Below are positions 58,548 to 64,000 of a stretch of DNA of 64,000 bases, in pieces. Position 1 is the stretch's first letter, and every line of letters begins with the position of its first letter. The stretch is from JACVRW01 sp963764665. GTDB taxonomy: Bacteria > Actinomycetota > Thermoleophilia > Solirubrobacterales > Thermoleophilaceae. The notes beneath the pieces were generated by a model that saw only the letters and a list, made by a program, of their open reading frames with translations, searched no databases and was not told the DNA's origin. The stretch covers positions 62,001 to 126,000 of the forward strand of contig CAVXTL010000022.1 of the NCBI GenBank assembly GCA_963764665.1. Reading direction: 5' to 3'. The translations under genes were made by a program, and so were the position numbers.

Positions 58548-59725
58548 CCGATCGCGACGCCCTGGGCACCGCCCTCGAGACGCTCGAGCCGCCATTCGCG
58601 GACGAGCCCGTGGACTGGGACGACGTGCTCCGGCGCGCCTGTGTCGAGCCCGCGCGAGCGCCACGCCGCGGCCGGCGCCGGCGGGCGCTCTTGGCAGTGG
58701 CTGCGGCCGCCGCCGTGTGTGGCGCGCTGGTGGCGGACCCGTTCGGCGACGAGGACGCCGGGGTGCTGGATCGCGCGCTGGCGGCCATCGGGGACGGGCC
58801 GGTGCTGCACGTGGTCACGCGCAGCCCTGGGATGGGCGGCACGCTCGTGGACCTCCAGAGCGGCGCTCGCACCCAGCTACGGATGGAGCAGGAGACCTGG
58901 TTCGATCCGGATCGCGGTTTCCGCGGCACCCTTCGCTTCGGAGGAAACGTTGTCGAGGAGTACGGCGCGCCGGCGGACAGGCCCGTTCGGATGCGCGCCG
59001 CGACGCGGGCGATGGGCGTGTTCACCCGCGATTACCGGGACGCTCTTCGAGCCGGCCGCGCGCGCGTGCTCAAGGAGGGCGATGTGGCCGGCACGCCGGT
59101 GTACTGGCTGCGCGTGGAGGCGGGCACCCCGGGGCCGCGCCAGGACGTGGCCGTCTCGCGCGAGACCTACGAGCCGGTCTACGTGCGCTTCGGCCCGCGC
59201 CGAGGCGGCTTCGGGCAACGGGTGCTGGAGCTCGAGAGCCTGCCGGCCGGCAGCGGCGAGATCCCCACACGCGCGACCTCCACGACCGTTCCCGGCTTCG
59301 AGCCGCTGCCGCGCCGGACCGTCGACCGGGCGGCCGCGGGCCGGCTGCTCCGGTCGCCGCTCGTGTGGCCTGGCCGGCGCATCGCCGGCCTCCCCCTGAC
59401 CCGGATGGTGGCCGGCGGGGAGCGCGAGTTCCGCTTCACGCCGTCGATGCGGCGGCCCCGCTACAGGGCGCCGAACCGCGTGATCTCGCTCTTCTACGGG
59501 GGGGACGAGCGGCTCGTGGTGAACCAGGCGCGGCGCAACACCTACGGCCTGTTCAGGGGTGCGTTCGGCTTGCCTGGCGGATACGTGCCGCCACGCGAGA
59601 CCGCCCTGGTGGCACGCGGCGGCCGCCAGGCGCTGCTGCGACGCGGCGAGCTCGTGATCGGGGTCGTGGGATCGCGCCCGGACGACGTGGGTGCCGCGGT
59701 GCGGGCGCTCAGCCGAGCCAGGTGA
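58544..59725 (+). CDS. Membrane-anchored protein paired with the ECF sigma factor (possible anti-sigma)
   Basis: A 393-residue protein. The N-terminal 48 residues are cytoplasmic with 'PVDWDDVLRRACVEPARAP' and a strong Arg cluster, followed by a single membrane helix ('ALLAVAAAAAVCGALVADPF'). The long extracytoplasmic part is beta-rich and ends in basic repeats. No zinc-binding HxxxCxxC anti-sigma motif is present. Overlap with the sigma gene and topology suggest a regulator of that sigma factor, but sequence similarity to a known anti-sigma family is not evident. The 3' end overlaps the convergent cupin gene by 17 bases. Confidence 0.75.
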   Translation: MTDRDALGTALETLEPPFADEPVDWDDVLRRACVEPARAPRRGRRRRALLAVAAAAAVCGALVADPFGDEDAGVLDRALAAIGDGPVLHVVTRSPGMGGTLVDLQSGARTQLRMEQETWFDPDRGFRGTLRFGGNVVEEYGAPADRPVRMRAATRAMGVFTRDYRDALRAGRARVLKEGDVAGTPVYWLRVEAGTPGPRQDVAVSRETYEPVYVRFGPRRGGFGQRVLELESLPAGSGEIPTRATSTTVPGFEPLPRRTVDRAAAGRLLRSPLVWPGRRIAGLPLTRMVAGGEREFRFTPSMRRPRYRAPNRVISLFYGGDERLVVNQARRNTYGLFRGAFGLPGGYVPPRETALVARGGRQALLRRGELVIGVVGSRPDDVGAAVRALSRAR

Positions 59726-60158
59726 TGCCGTACTTCTCGGAAGCGGTCGCGTAGGCCTCCGGACCGATCGTGCCGGCCCGCTCGGCGGCGTCGAGCTCGC
59801 GGAAGAAGCCCTCGAACCCGGCCGGAGAGGTCATCGCGAGCAGCCTCCCCACGCCCGGCTCGACGCGACGCTGCGAGTGCGGCACCCCGCGCGGCAAGAA
59901 GGCCGTGCCTCCCGGCCCGAGGCGGAACTCGTCGTCCCCGCATTGGACCACGTGCTCGCCCTCGAGGATGAAGAAGAGCTCGTCCTCGTTGGCGTGGACG
60001 TGAAGCGGAGTGTCGAGCAGCGGCGGAGCCTCCTCGACGATGCTGAACGCTCCGCCCGTGGTCTCGGCGGACGCCCTGATCACGAACATGCCACCCGCGA
60101 ACGAGAGCTGCTCGCCGCCGTCGGCGGGTAGCGCATAGCCCGAAGCCTGGGCGGACAA
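59709..60158 (-). CDS. Cupin domain protein
   Basis: A 149-residue cupin. Motif 1: 'TPLHVHANEDELFFILEGEH' (His, His, Glu); motif 2: 'FLPRGVPHSQRR' with its His. The C-terminal part is helical ('GFEGFFRELDAAERAGTIGP'), as in quercetin dioxygenase-like single-cupin proteins of actinobacteria. Start is TTG 60158, chosen because 'GYALPADGGEQLSFAGG' is the usual beginning of this group. It lies four bases after the UBP-finger gene and is co-transcribed with it. Substrate unknown. Confidence 0.85.
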   Translation of the reverse strand: MSAQASGYALPADGGEQLSFAGGMFVIRASAETTGGAFSIVEEAPPLLDTPLHVHANEDELFFILEGEHVVQCGDDEFRLGPGGTAFLPRGVPHSQRRVEPGVGRLLAMTSPAGFEGFFRELDAAERAGTIGPEAYATASEKYGITWLG

Positions 60159-60162
60159 AGCC

Positions 60163-60483
60163 TCAGCCCATCAGGGGCGACGGCGGGATGCGGGTCTCGC
60201 CCTGGATCTCCGGGATCAGCATCCCGACCTGATCTACGAAGCACCAGCACCAGTCCTCGCCCGGCTCGAGCGAGCGCATGACCGGATGCTCGCTGTCCGT
60301 GGCGTGCGCGGTGGCGTGACGGTTGGGCGAGTCGTCGCAGCAGCCCACGTGACCGCACTCGAGGCAGATGCGCAGGTGCATCCACTTGCCCCCGGTGGCG
60401 AGGCAGTCCTCGCAGCCCTCCACCGCCTCCGGGAGCTGCGTGAGCTTGACGTGGTCCCGGTGTGTGCAGACCGCCACTGGCAT
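60163..60483 (-). CDS. UBP-type zinc finger protein
   Basis: A 106-residue protein consisting of a ZnF-UBP domain. Zinc ligands are evident in 'CTHRDHVKLTQLPEAVEGCE', 'DCLATGGKWMHLRICLECGH', 'VGCCDDSPNRHATAH' and the closing 'EHPVMRSLEPGEDWCWCFVD'. In eukaryotes this finger binds ubiquitin C-termini; in bacteria it is a free-standing domain of unknown role. ATG 60483 starts at the domain; the longer frame to 60534 is not conserved. It is divergent from the peroxiredoxin gene, 53 bases away. Confidence 0.9.
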   Translation of the reverse strand: MPVAVCTHRDHVKLTQLPEAVEGCEDCLATGGKWMHLRICLECGHVGCCDDSPNRHATAHATDSEHPVMRSLEPGEDWCWCFVDQVGMLIPEIQGETRIPPSPLMG

Positions 60484-60536
60484 GATCTTCTCAAGATGGC
60501 CCCCGAAACGACAACTCGGACATAGAGGAGACACTG

Positions 60537-61196
60537 GTGACTCTGCGGATCGGAGACACGGCCCCGGACTTCGAGGCCGACACGACTGAAGGCCCCATTC
60601 GGTTCCACGACTGGATCGGCGACGGCTGGGCGGTGCTGTTCTCGCACCCCAAGGACTTCACCCCCGTGTGCACCACCGAGCTCGGCTACATGGCCAAGGT
60701 CAAGCCCGACTTCGACAGCCGGAACGTGAAGGTCATCGGCCTGTCGGTGGATCCGGTGGACCGGCACAGCGAGTGGTTCGACGACATCGAGGCGACCCAG
60801 GGCACCGCGCCGAACTACCCGCTGATCGGCGACGTGGACTACAAGGTGTCGAAGCTCTACGACATGCTTCCCGACGATGTCGAGGGCGACCCGCTGGAGC
60901 GCACGCCGGCGGACAACCAGACGGTCCGCAACGTCGTGGTGGTCGGCCCGGACAAGAAGGTGAAGCTGATCCTCGCCTACCCGATGACCACGGGCCGCAA
61001 CTTCGACGAGGTCCTGCGGGTGATCGACTCGCTCCAGCTGACCGCCAAGCACAAGGTCGCGACGCCGGTCAACTGGAAGCAGGGCGAGGACGTGATCATC
61101 GCCGGCTCGGTGTCCGACGACGCCGCCCGCGAGCAGTATCCCGACGGCTGGGAGTCGCCGCGCCCGTACATCCGGATCGTGCCGCAGCCGAGTTGA
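60537..61196 (+). CDS. 1-Cys peroxiredoxin (Prx6 subfamily)
   Basis: A 219-residue thiol peroxidase. The peroxidatic Cys is in 'HPKDFTPVCTTELGYM'. The Prx6-type C-terminal domain ('TPVNWKQGEDVIIAGSVSDD') is present and no resolving Cys is seen. It reduces hydrogen peroxide and organic peroxides in the cytoplasm using an external thiol. Start is GTG 60537 with GGAGAC upstream. It stands alone ahead of the DHFR-family gene, which has its own ribosome site. Confidence 0.94.
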   Translation: MTLRIGDTAPDFEADTTEGPIRFHDWIGDGWAVLFSHPKDFTPVCTTELGYMAKVKPDFDSRNVKVIGLSVDPVDRHSEWFDDIEATQGTAPNYPLIGDVDYKVSKLYDMLPDDVEGDPLERTPADNQTVRNVVVVGPDKKVKLILAYPMTTGRNFDEVLRVIDSLQLTAKHKVATPVNWKQGEDVIIAGSVSDDAAREQYPDGWESPRPYIRIVPQPS

Positions 61197-61267
61197 GCGG
61201 GGCAGGCGATGAGTGCTGCGCTGCCGCGCGGTCTTAGCCTGCGAAACCCCGCGAACAGGAGGACGAG

Positions 61268-61834
61268 ATGGCAAAGCTGGTCGTGTCGCAATTCATCACG
61301 CTCGACGGCGTCGTCGAGGACCCGGGCGGCTCCGAGGACCTCGACCGCGGCGGTTGGGCCTTCAAGTTCGACCGCGGGCCCGACGGCGACAAGTTCAAGC
61401 TCGACGAGCTCAAGGCAGCGGACTCCCTGTTGCTCGGCCGGGTGACCTACGAGGGCTTCGCCGACGCCTGGCCGTCCCGCGAGGGCGAGTTCGCCGACAA
61501 GTTCAACACCATGCCCAAGTACGTGGTCTCCACGACTATGGAGAGCGCCGACTGGAACAACTCGACCATCATCAAGGACGACGTGGCGGGCCAGGTGGCG
61601 AAGCTCAAGGCCGAGCCCGGCGGCGACATCCTCGTGAACGGCAGCGTCCAGCTCGTGCAGACCCTGATCGAGCACGGGCTGGTGGACGAGCTCCGGCTGA
61701 TGGTGTTCCCGATCGCTCTCGGCACCGGCAAGCGGTTGTTCGGCGAGGCGAACGACACCACGTCGTTCAAGCTCACCGAGACGACGCCGGCGGGCGAGAC
61801 CCTGGTGCTGATCTACGAGCCCGCCGGGGCGTGA
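61268..61834 (+). CDS. Dihydrofolate reductase family protein (RibD C-terminal-like)
   Basis: A 188-residue protein of the RibD C-terminal/DHFR-like superfamily (YwjB/YyaP type). 'LVVSQFITLDGVVEDPGGSE' opens the domain, 'LLGRVTYEGFADAWP' is the NADPH strand-turn, and 'DILVNGSVQLVQTLIEHGLV' followed by 'DELRLMVFPIALGTGKRLFG' is diagnostic. The exact reaction is unknown. AGGAGGACGAG is a strong ribosome site. Its stop overlaps the GTG of the trmO-like gene (GTGA), so the two are co-translated. Confidence 0.92.
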   Translation: MAKLVVSQFITLDGVVEDPGGSEDLDRGGWAFKFDRGPDGDKFKLDELKAADSLLLGRVTYEGFADAWPSREGEFADKFNTMPKYVVSTTMESADWNNSTIIKDDVAGQVAKLKAEPGGDILVNGSVQLVQTLIEHGLVDELRLMVFPIALGTGKRLFGEANDTTSFKLTETTPAGETLVLIYEPAGA

Positions 61835-62232
61835 CGGAGGCCCGTATCGAGCTCACGCCGATCGGGGTCGTCGACTCCGCGCTGACGGATCCGGCCGCGG
61901 CTCCCAAGCAGGGCCACGAGGGCGGGCCCGACGCCTGGCTCGTGTTCGAGCCGGGCGTCGCGGACGGTCTTTCCGACGTCGGGCCGGGCGACCGGATCAT
62001 CGTCCTGACCTGGCTGGACCGGGCCGGCCGCGACGTGCTCCGGGTGCACCCGCGCGACGATCCCGCCAACCCGCTGCGCGGGGTGTTCAGCACGCGCTCG
62101 GCCGACAGGCCCAACCCGATCGGCCTCCACCCGGTCGAGGTGCTTGCCGTGGACGGTCTCCGGATACAGGTGGGCGGCCTGGAGGCCGTGGACGGGACGC
62201 CGATCGTCGACGTGAAGCCGGTGCTCGCCTAA
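61831..62232 (+). CDS. trmO: TrmO-like tRNA methyltransferase family protein
   Basis: A 133-residue member of the TsaA/TrmO family, which methylates N6-threonylcarbamoyladenosine at tRNA position 37 using S-adenosylmethionine. Typical elements are 'ELTPIGVVDS', 'PGDRIIVLTWLDRAGRD' and 'VFSTRSADRPNPIGLHPVEV'. It has only the beta-barrel catalytic domain without the C-terminal extension of the E. coli enzyme, as is common in short homologues. Its TAA overlaps the stop of the convergent gene within CTAA (62229-62232). Confidence 0.88.
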   Translation: MTEARIELTPIGVVDSALTDPAAAPKQGHEGGPDAWLVFEPGVADGLSDVGPGDRIIVLTWLDRAGRDVLRVHPRDDPANPLRGVFSTRSADRPNPIGLHPVEVLAVDGLRIQVGGLEAVDGTPIVDVKPVLA

Positions 62233-62666
62233 GAGAGCTTCCTGTAGGTGAGGTCGAAGTCGTGCTCCCAGGTCGTGCGGTCGTGGGCGATCTCCCAGGC
62301 TCCCTCGATGGTCTGGCCGTCGTCGGTGAATTTGCCCGTGTAGCGCTGCGAGAAGTCGAGCGCCGAGAAGTCCTCCGCATCCCGCCACAGCTTCCATTCC
62401 CCGTCGCCGAAGCTCATCTCGTACACACGGGCCACGCCGCGGGAGTCGAAGTAGTGCTGCAGGAAGGTGTCCCGGGGCTCGTTGAAGCCGAGGATCGCCA
62501 GGCCGTCCGGCGCCTCCGGCACCGGCACCTGCCAGCGCTGCACGACGAACTGCCGTCCCGGCATCCACTCGAACGAGAGCCGCGCGCCGACGTCCCCGGG
62601 CGGGACACCCGGAAGGCGCACCTCCATGCTCCACTCGCCGATGAGCACCTCGAGCCGCTCCACCAT
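62229..62666 (-). CDS. Hypothetical lipocalin-like protein
   Basis: A 145-residue cytoplasmic protein. Its pattern of alternating strands ('GEWSMEVRLPGVPPGDVGAR', 'LSFEWMPGRQFVVQRWQV', 'FLQHYFDSRGVARVYEMSFG', 'RYTGKFTDDGQTIEGAWEIA') is that of small beta-barrel proteins related to DUF1579 or fatty-acid-binding-like folds. No catalytic residues can be named. ATG 62666 is supported by AGGAGGGCGAAG; the longer frame upstream lies opposite the HhH-GPD gene and is not real. Divergent from that gene by 33 bases. Confidence 0.8.
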   Translation of the reverse strand: MVERLEVLIGEWSMEVRLPGVPPGDVGARLSFEWMPGRQFVVQRWQVPVPEAPDGLAILGFNEPRDTFLQHYFDSRGVARVYEMSFGDGEWKLWRDAEDFSALDFSQRYTGKFTDDGQTIEGAWEIAHDRTTWEHDFDLTYRKLS

Positions 62667-62699
62667 CTTCGCCCTCCTGTCCCAAGGTACGATCGGCGC

Positions 62700-63251
62700 A
62701 TGCCCGATCGCCTGTTCTTCACGGAGTCCGACGAGGCGAATGCGCTCATCGCGTCCGATCCGATGGCGCTGCTCGTGGGCTTCGTGCTCGACCAGCAGGT
62801 GACCGTACAGAAGGCGTTCTCGGGGCCGCTCGTGCTGCGCGAGCGCCTCGGCGCGATCGACGCGGAGACGCTGGCGGCGGCCGACCTCGAGCCGGTGTTC
62901 AGGACCAAGCCCGCGATCCACCGCTACCCCGGCTCGATGGCCGGCCGCGTGCACGCGCTGGCCGTCCACGTGCGAGACAACCTCGGCGGAGACGCGGCGC
63001 GCGTATGGACCGACGCGAAGGACTCGGACGAGCTGCGCGCCAACCTGTCCGCGCTCCCGGGCTTCGGCGAGATGAAGATCAAGGCGCTCGGCGGCGTGCT
63101 CGCCAAGCGCTTCGGCGTGGAGGTCGCGCGCGACCTCGTGCCCTGGCATCCCACGCTCGGCGACGTGGACTCGCCGGAGGCGCTCGCCGATTACCAGGCG
63201 GCCAAGCGCATCCACAAGGCCGAATGGTCGAAGGCCCCGGCGGGCTCGTAG
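62700..63251 (+). CDS. HhH-GPD-type base excision repair protein
   Basis: A 183-residue protein of the HhH-GPD superfamily (TIGR03252-like). 'LLVGFVLDQQVTVQKAFSGP' is the conserved N-terminal helix. 'LSALPGFGEMKIKALGGVLA' is the helix-hairpin-helix, followed by 'PWHPTLGDVDSPEALADYQA', where the catalytic-type Asp would be. There is no C-terminal iron-sulfur cluster. It is presumed to be a DNA glycosylase-like protein; the target base is unknown. ATG 62700 has no strong ribosome site. Confidence 0.88.
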   Translation: MPDRLFFTESDEANALIASDPMALLVGFVLDQQVTVQKAFSGPLVLRERLGAIDAETLAAADLEPVFRTKPAIHRYPGSMAGRVHALAVHVRDNLGGDAARVWTDAKDSDELRANLSALPGFGEMKIKALGGVLAKRFGVEVARDLVPWHPTLGDVDSPEALADYQAAKRIHKAEWSKAPAGS

Positions 63252-63694
63252 ACAGCGACACGAGCTGCCCTCGGTGCGGCGCCGGAGCGGCCGCGGGCGC
63301 GTCCTCGTGCCGCGACTGCGGCTTCGTCTTCTTCGAGTCGCCCGCCCGCCGCTCGCTGCCGCGGCCCTCTCCCCTCTGGGCCGCGGTCGCCTTGGGCGTG
63401 CTCGCCGGCGGCGCGGCGCTCGTTGTGCTGCTCTCCCGCGATCCGGCCCCGGAGCCGCCGGGACCGGTACCCGCCATCACCGCCGACCGGCGCCTAGAGG
63501 CTCAGCTGCGGACCAGCGGCGTGGACGACGTGGGGGGCGTGGATTGCCAGGAGACCATTCGTCTGCGCGGCCTGACGCGCTGCGAGCTCCTCTACGACGA
63601 CGGCGACACGCAGCTGCTGCTGGTCGATCTCACCGACGACGGCGAGCTGGACATCCAGCAGCCCTATCCGGCGCAGCGGCGTCCGGGGCCCTAG
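63224..63694 (+). CDS. Zinc-ribbon membrane protein of unknown function
   Basis: A 156-residue protein. Residues 15-33 form a zinc ribbon ('CPRCGAG...CRDCGF'). A membrane helix ('LWAAVALGVLAGGAALVVLL') and a Pro-rich linker follow, then an extracytoplasmic domain with two Cys residues ('GGVDCQETIRLRGLTRCELL') that could form a disulfide. The 28-base overlap of ATG 63224 with the preceding gene is large; an initiation closer to the ribbon with a rare codon cannot be excluded. No family with known function is recognised. Confidence 0.75.
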   Translation: MVEGPGGLVDSDTSCPRCGAGAAAGASSCRDCGFVFFESPARRSLPRPSPLWAAVALGVLAGGAALVVLLSRDPAPEPPGPVPAITADRRLEAQLRTSGVDDVGGVDCQETIRLRGLTRCELLYDDGDTQLLLVDLTDDGELDIQQPYPAQRRPGP

Positions 63695-63698
63695 CCCG

Positions 63699-64000
63699 TT
63701 GAGCAGCATCCTCCTGACCAAGCTCCTGCTCGGCCCGGGCCTGGTTGTGGGCGCGTCGCTGGCGGGTCGCCGCTGGGGGTCGGCGGTCTCGGGGATCCTC
63801 GTGGCGATCCCGATCGTGCTGGGCCCGATCCTCCTGATCATCGCCATCGAGCAGGGGGAGCGATTCGGGGCCGAGGCGGCCACGTCCTCGCTACTCGCGA
63901 TGGTGGCCCTGGCCGTCTACGTGGTGGTGTTCGAGCGCGCCGGCCGGACGCTCCGCTGGGAGGTGACGACGCTGCTCGGGTGGGCCGCCTTTCTTGCCGT
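63699..64000 (+). CDS. Integral membrane protein, 3' end outside window
   Basis: From TTG 63699 a frame stays open to the end of the window, giving about 100 residues with at least three membrane segments ('LLTKLLLGPGLVVGASLAGR', 'GILVAIPIVLGPILLIIAIE', 'SLLAMVALAVYVVVFERAGR'). It starts four bases after the zinc-ribbon gene, so it is probably in the same operon. It has a GlpM-like or small transporter-like look, but too little is visible to assign a family. Confidence 0.65.
   Translation, partial: MSSILLTKLLLGPGLVVGASLAGRRWGSAVSGILVAIPIVLGPILLIIAIEQGERFGAEAATSSLLAMVALAVYVVVFERAGRTLRWEVTTLLGWAAFLA

Overview
The window looks like chromosomal DNA from a high-GC actinobacterium, most likely of the Thermoleophilia/Solirubrobacterales type. 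The signs are very strong G/C bias at third codon positions, an F420-dependent luciferase-like oxidoreductase, a SigF/SigB-family sigma factor, a single-chain indolepyruvate:ferredoxin oxidoreductase of about 1190 residues, and an ftsE-ftsX-S41 protease-RNB nuclease-smpB block. That placement is inference; no rRNA is present. Coding density is very high. I see no insertion sequence, prophage, CRISPR array, tRNA or replication origin. The only gap above 300 bases (34654-35066) is filled by the tmRNA gene.

Layout. 1-6184: the end of an unidentified gene, then a minus-strand sugar-uptake operon (GH13 glucosidase, lipoprotein binding protein, two permeases, ATPase). 6293-14749: single genes, including a PfpI-family stress protein with a SigB-like promoter, an amine oxidase, a cation efflux protein, YihY and DUF1360 proteins, an F420-dependent oxidoreductase, and a SigF-family sigma gene whose ribosome site lies in a predicted hairpin. 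14762-20849: a secreted protein, a cupin, an ABC-2 exporter divergent from a MarR regulator, a DoxX protein and a group 2 sigma factor. 20922-28708: an aldo/keto reductase, then an amino-acid catabolic module (indolepyruvate oxidoreductase divergent from leucine-type dehydrogenase plus FadR-type regulator) and a 5'-3' exonuclease. 28719-34653: a TetR/cupin pair, a cNMP-binding/thioredoxin-reductase-like fusion, an M28 peptidase and a VOC/MarR pair. 34655-35021: ssrA.

35067-39351: an M50 protease, then an envelope-stress module resembling LiaFSR (PspC-LiaF-like protein, small membrane protein, PspC-histidine kinase, NarL-type regulator, 21-residue membrane peptide). 39359-44981: pABA synthesis (pabAB with an apparent frameshift, pabC) surrounding a compact set of AMP-ligase, acyl carrier protein and GNAT acyltransferase, the best candidate here for an undescribed small pathway. 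44978-50937: smpB, a secreted protein, RNB nuclease, S41 protease (also apparently frameshifted), ftsX and ftsE. 50990-64000: a reductase, a zinc-ribbon protein, nadC-nadA, a diguanylate cyclase, ftsH, an ECF sigma factor with a probable membrane partner, cupin and UBP-finger genes, a 1-Cys peroxiredoxin, a DHFR-family protein, TrmO, a HhH-GPD repair protein and a membrane protein cut by the window end.

Recurring local features are 4-base stop/start overlaps inside operons, convergent pairs whose stop codons share CTAG or CTAA, divergent regulator/target pairs with clear inverted repeats between them, and several genes lacking a Shine-Dalgarno sequence, some of them probably leaderless.
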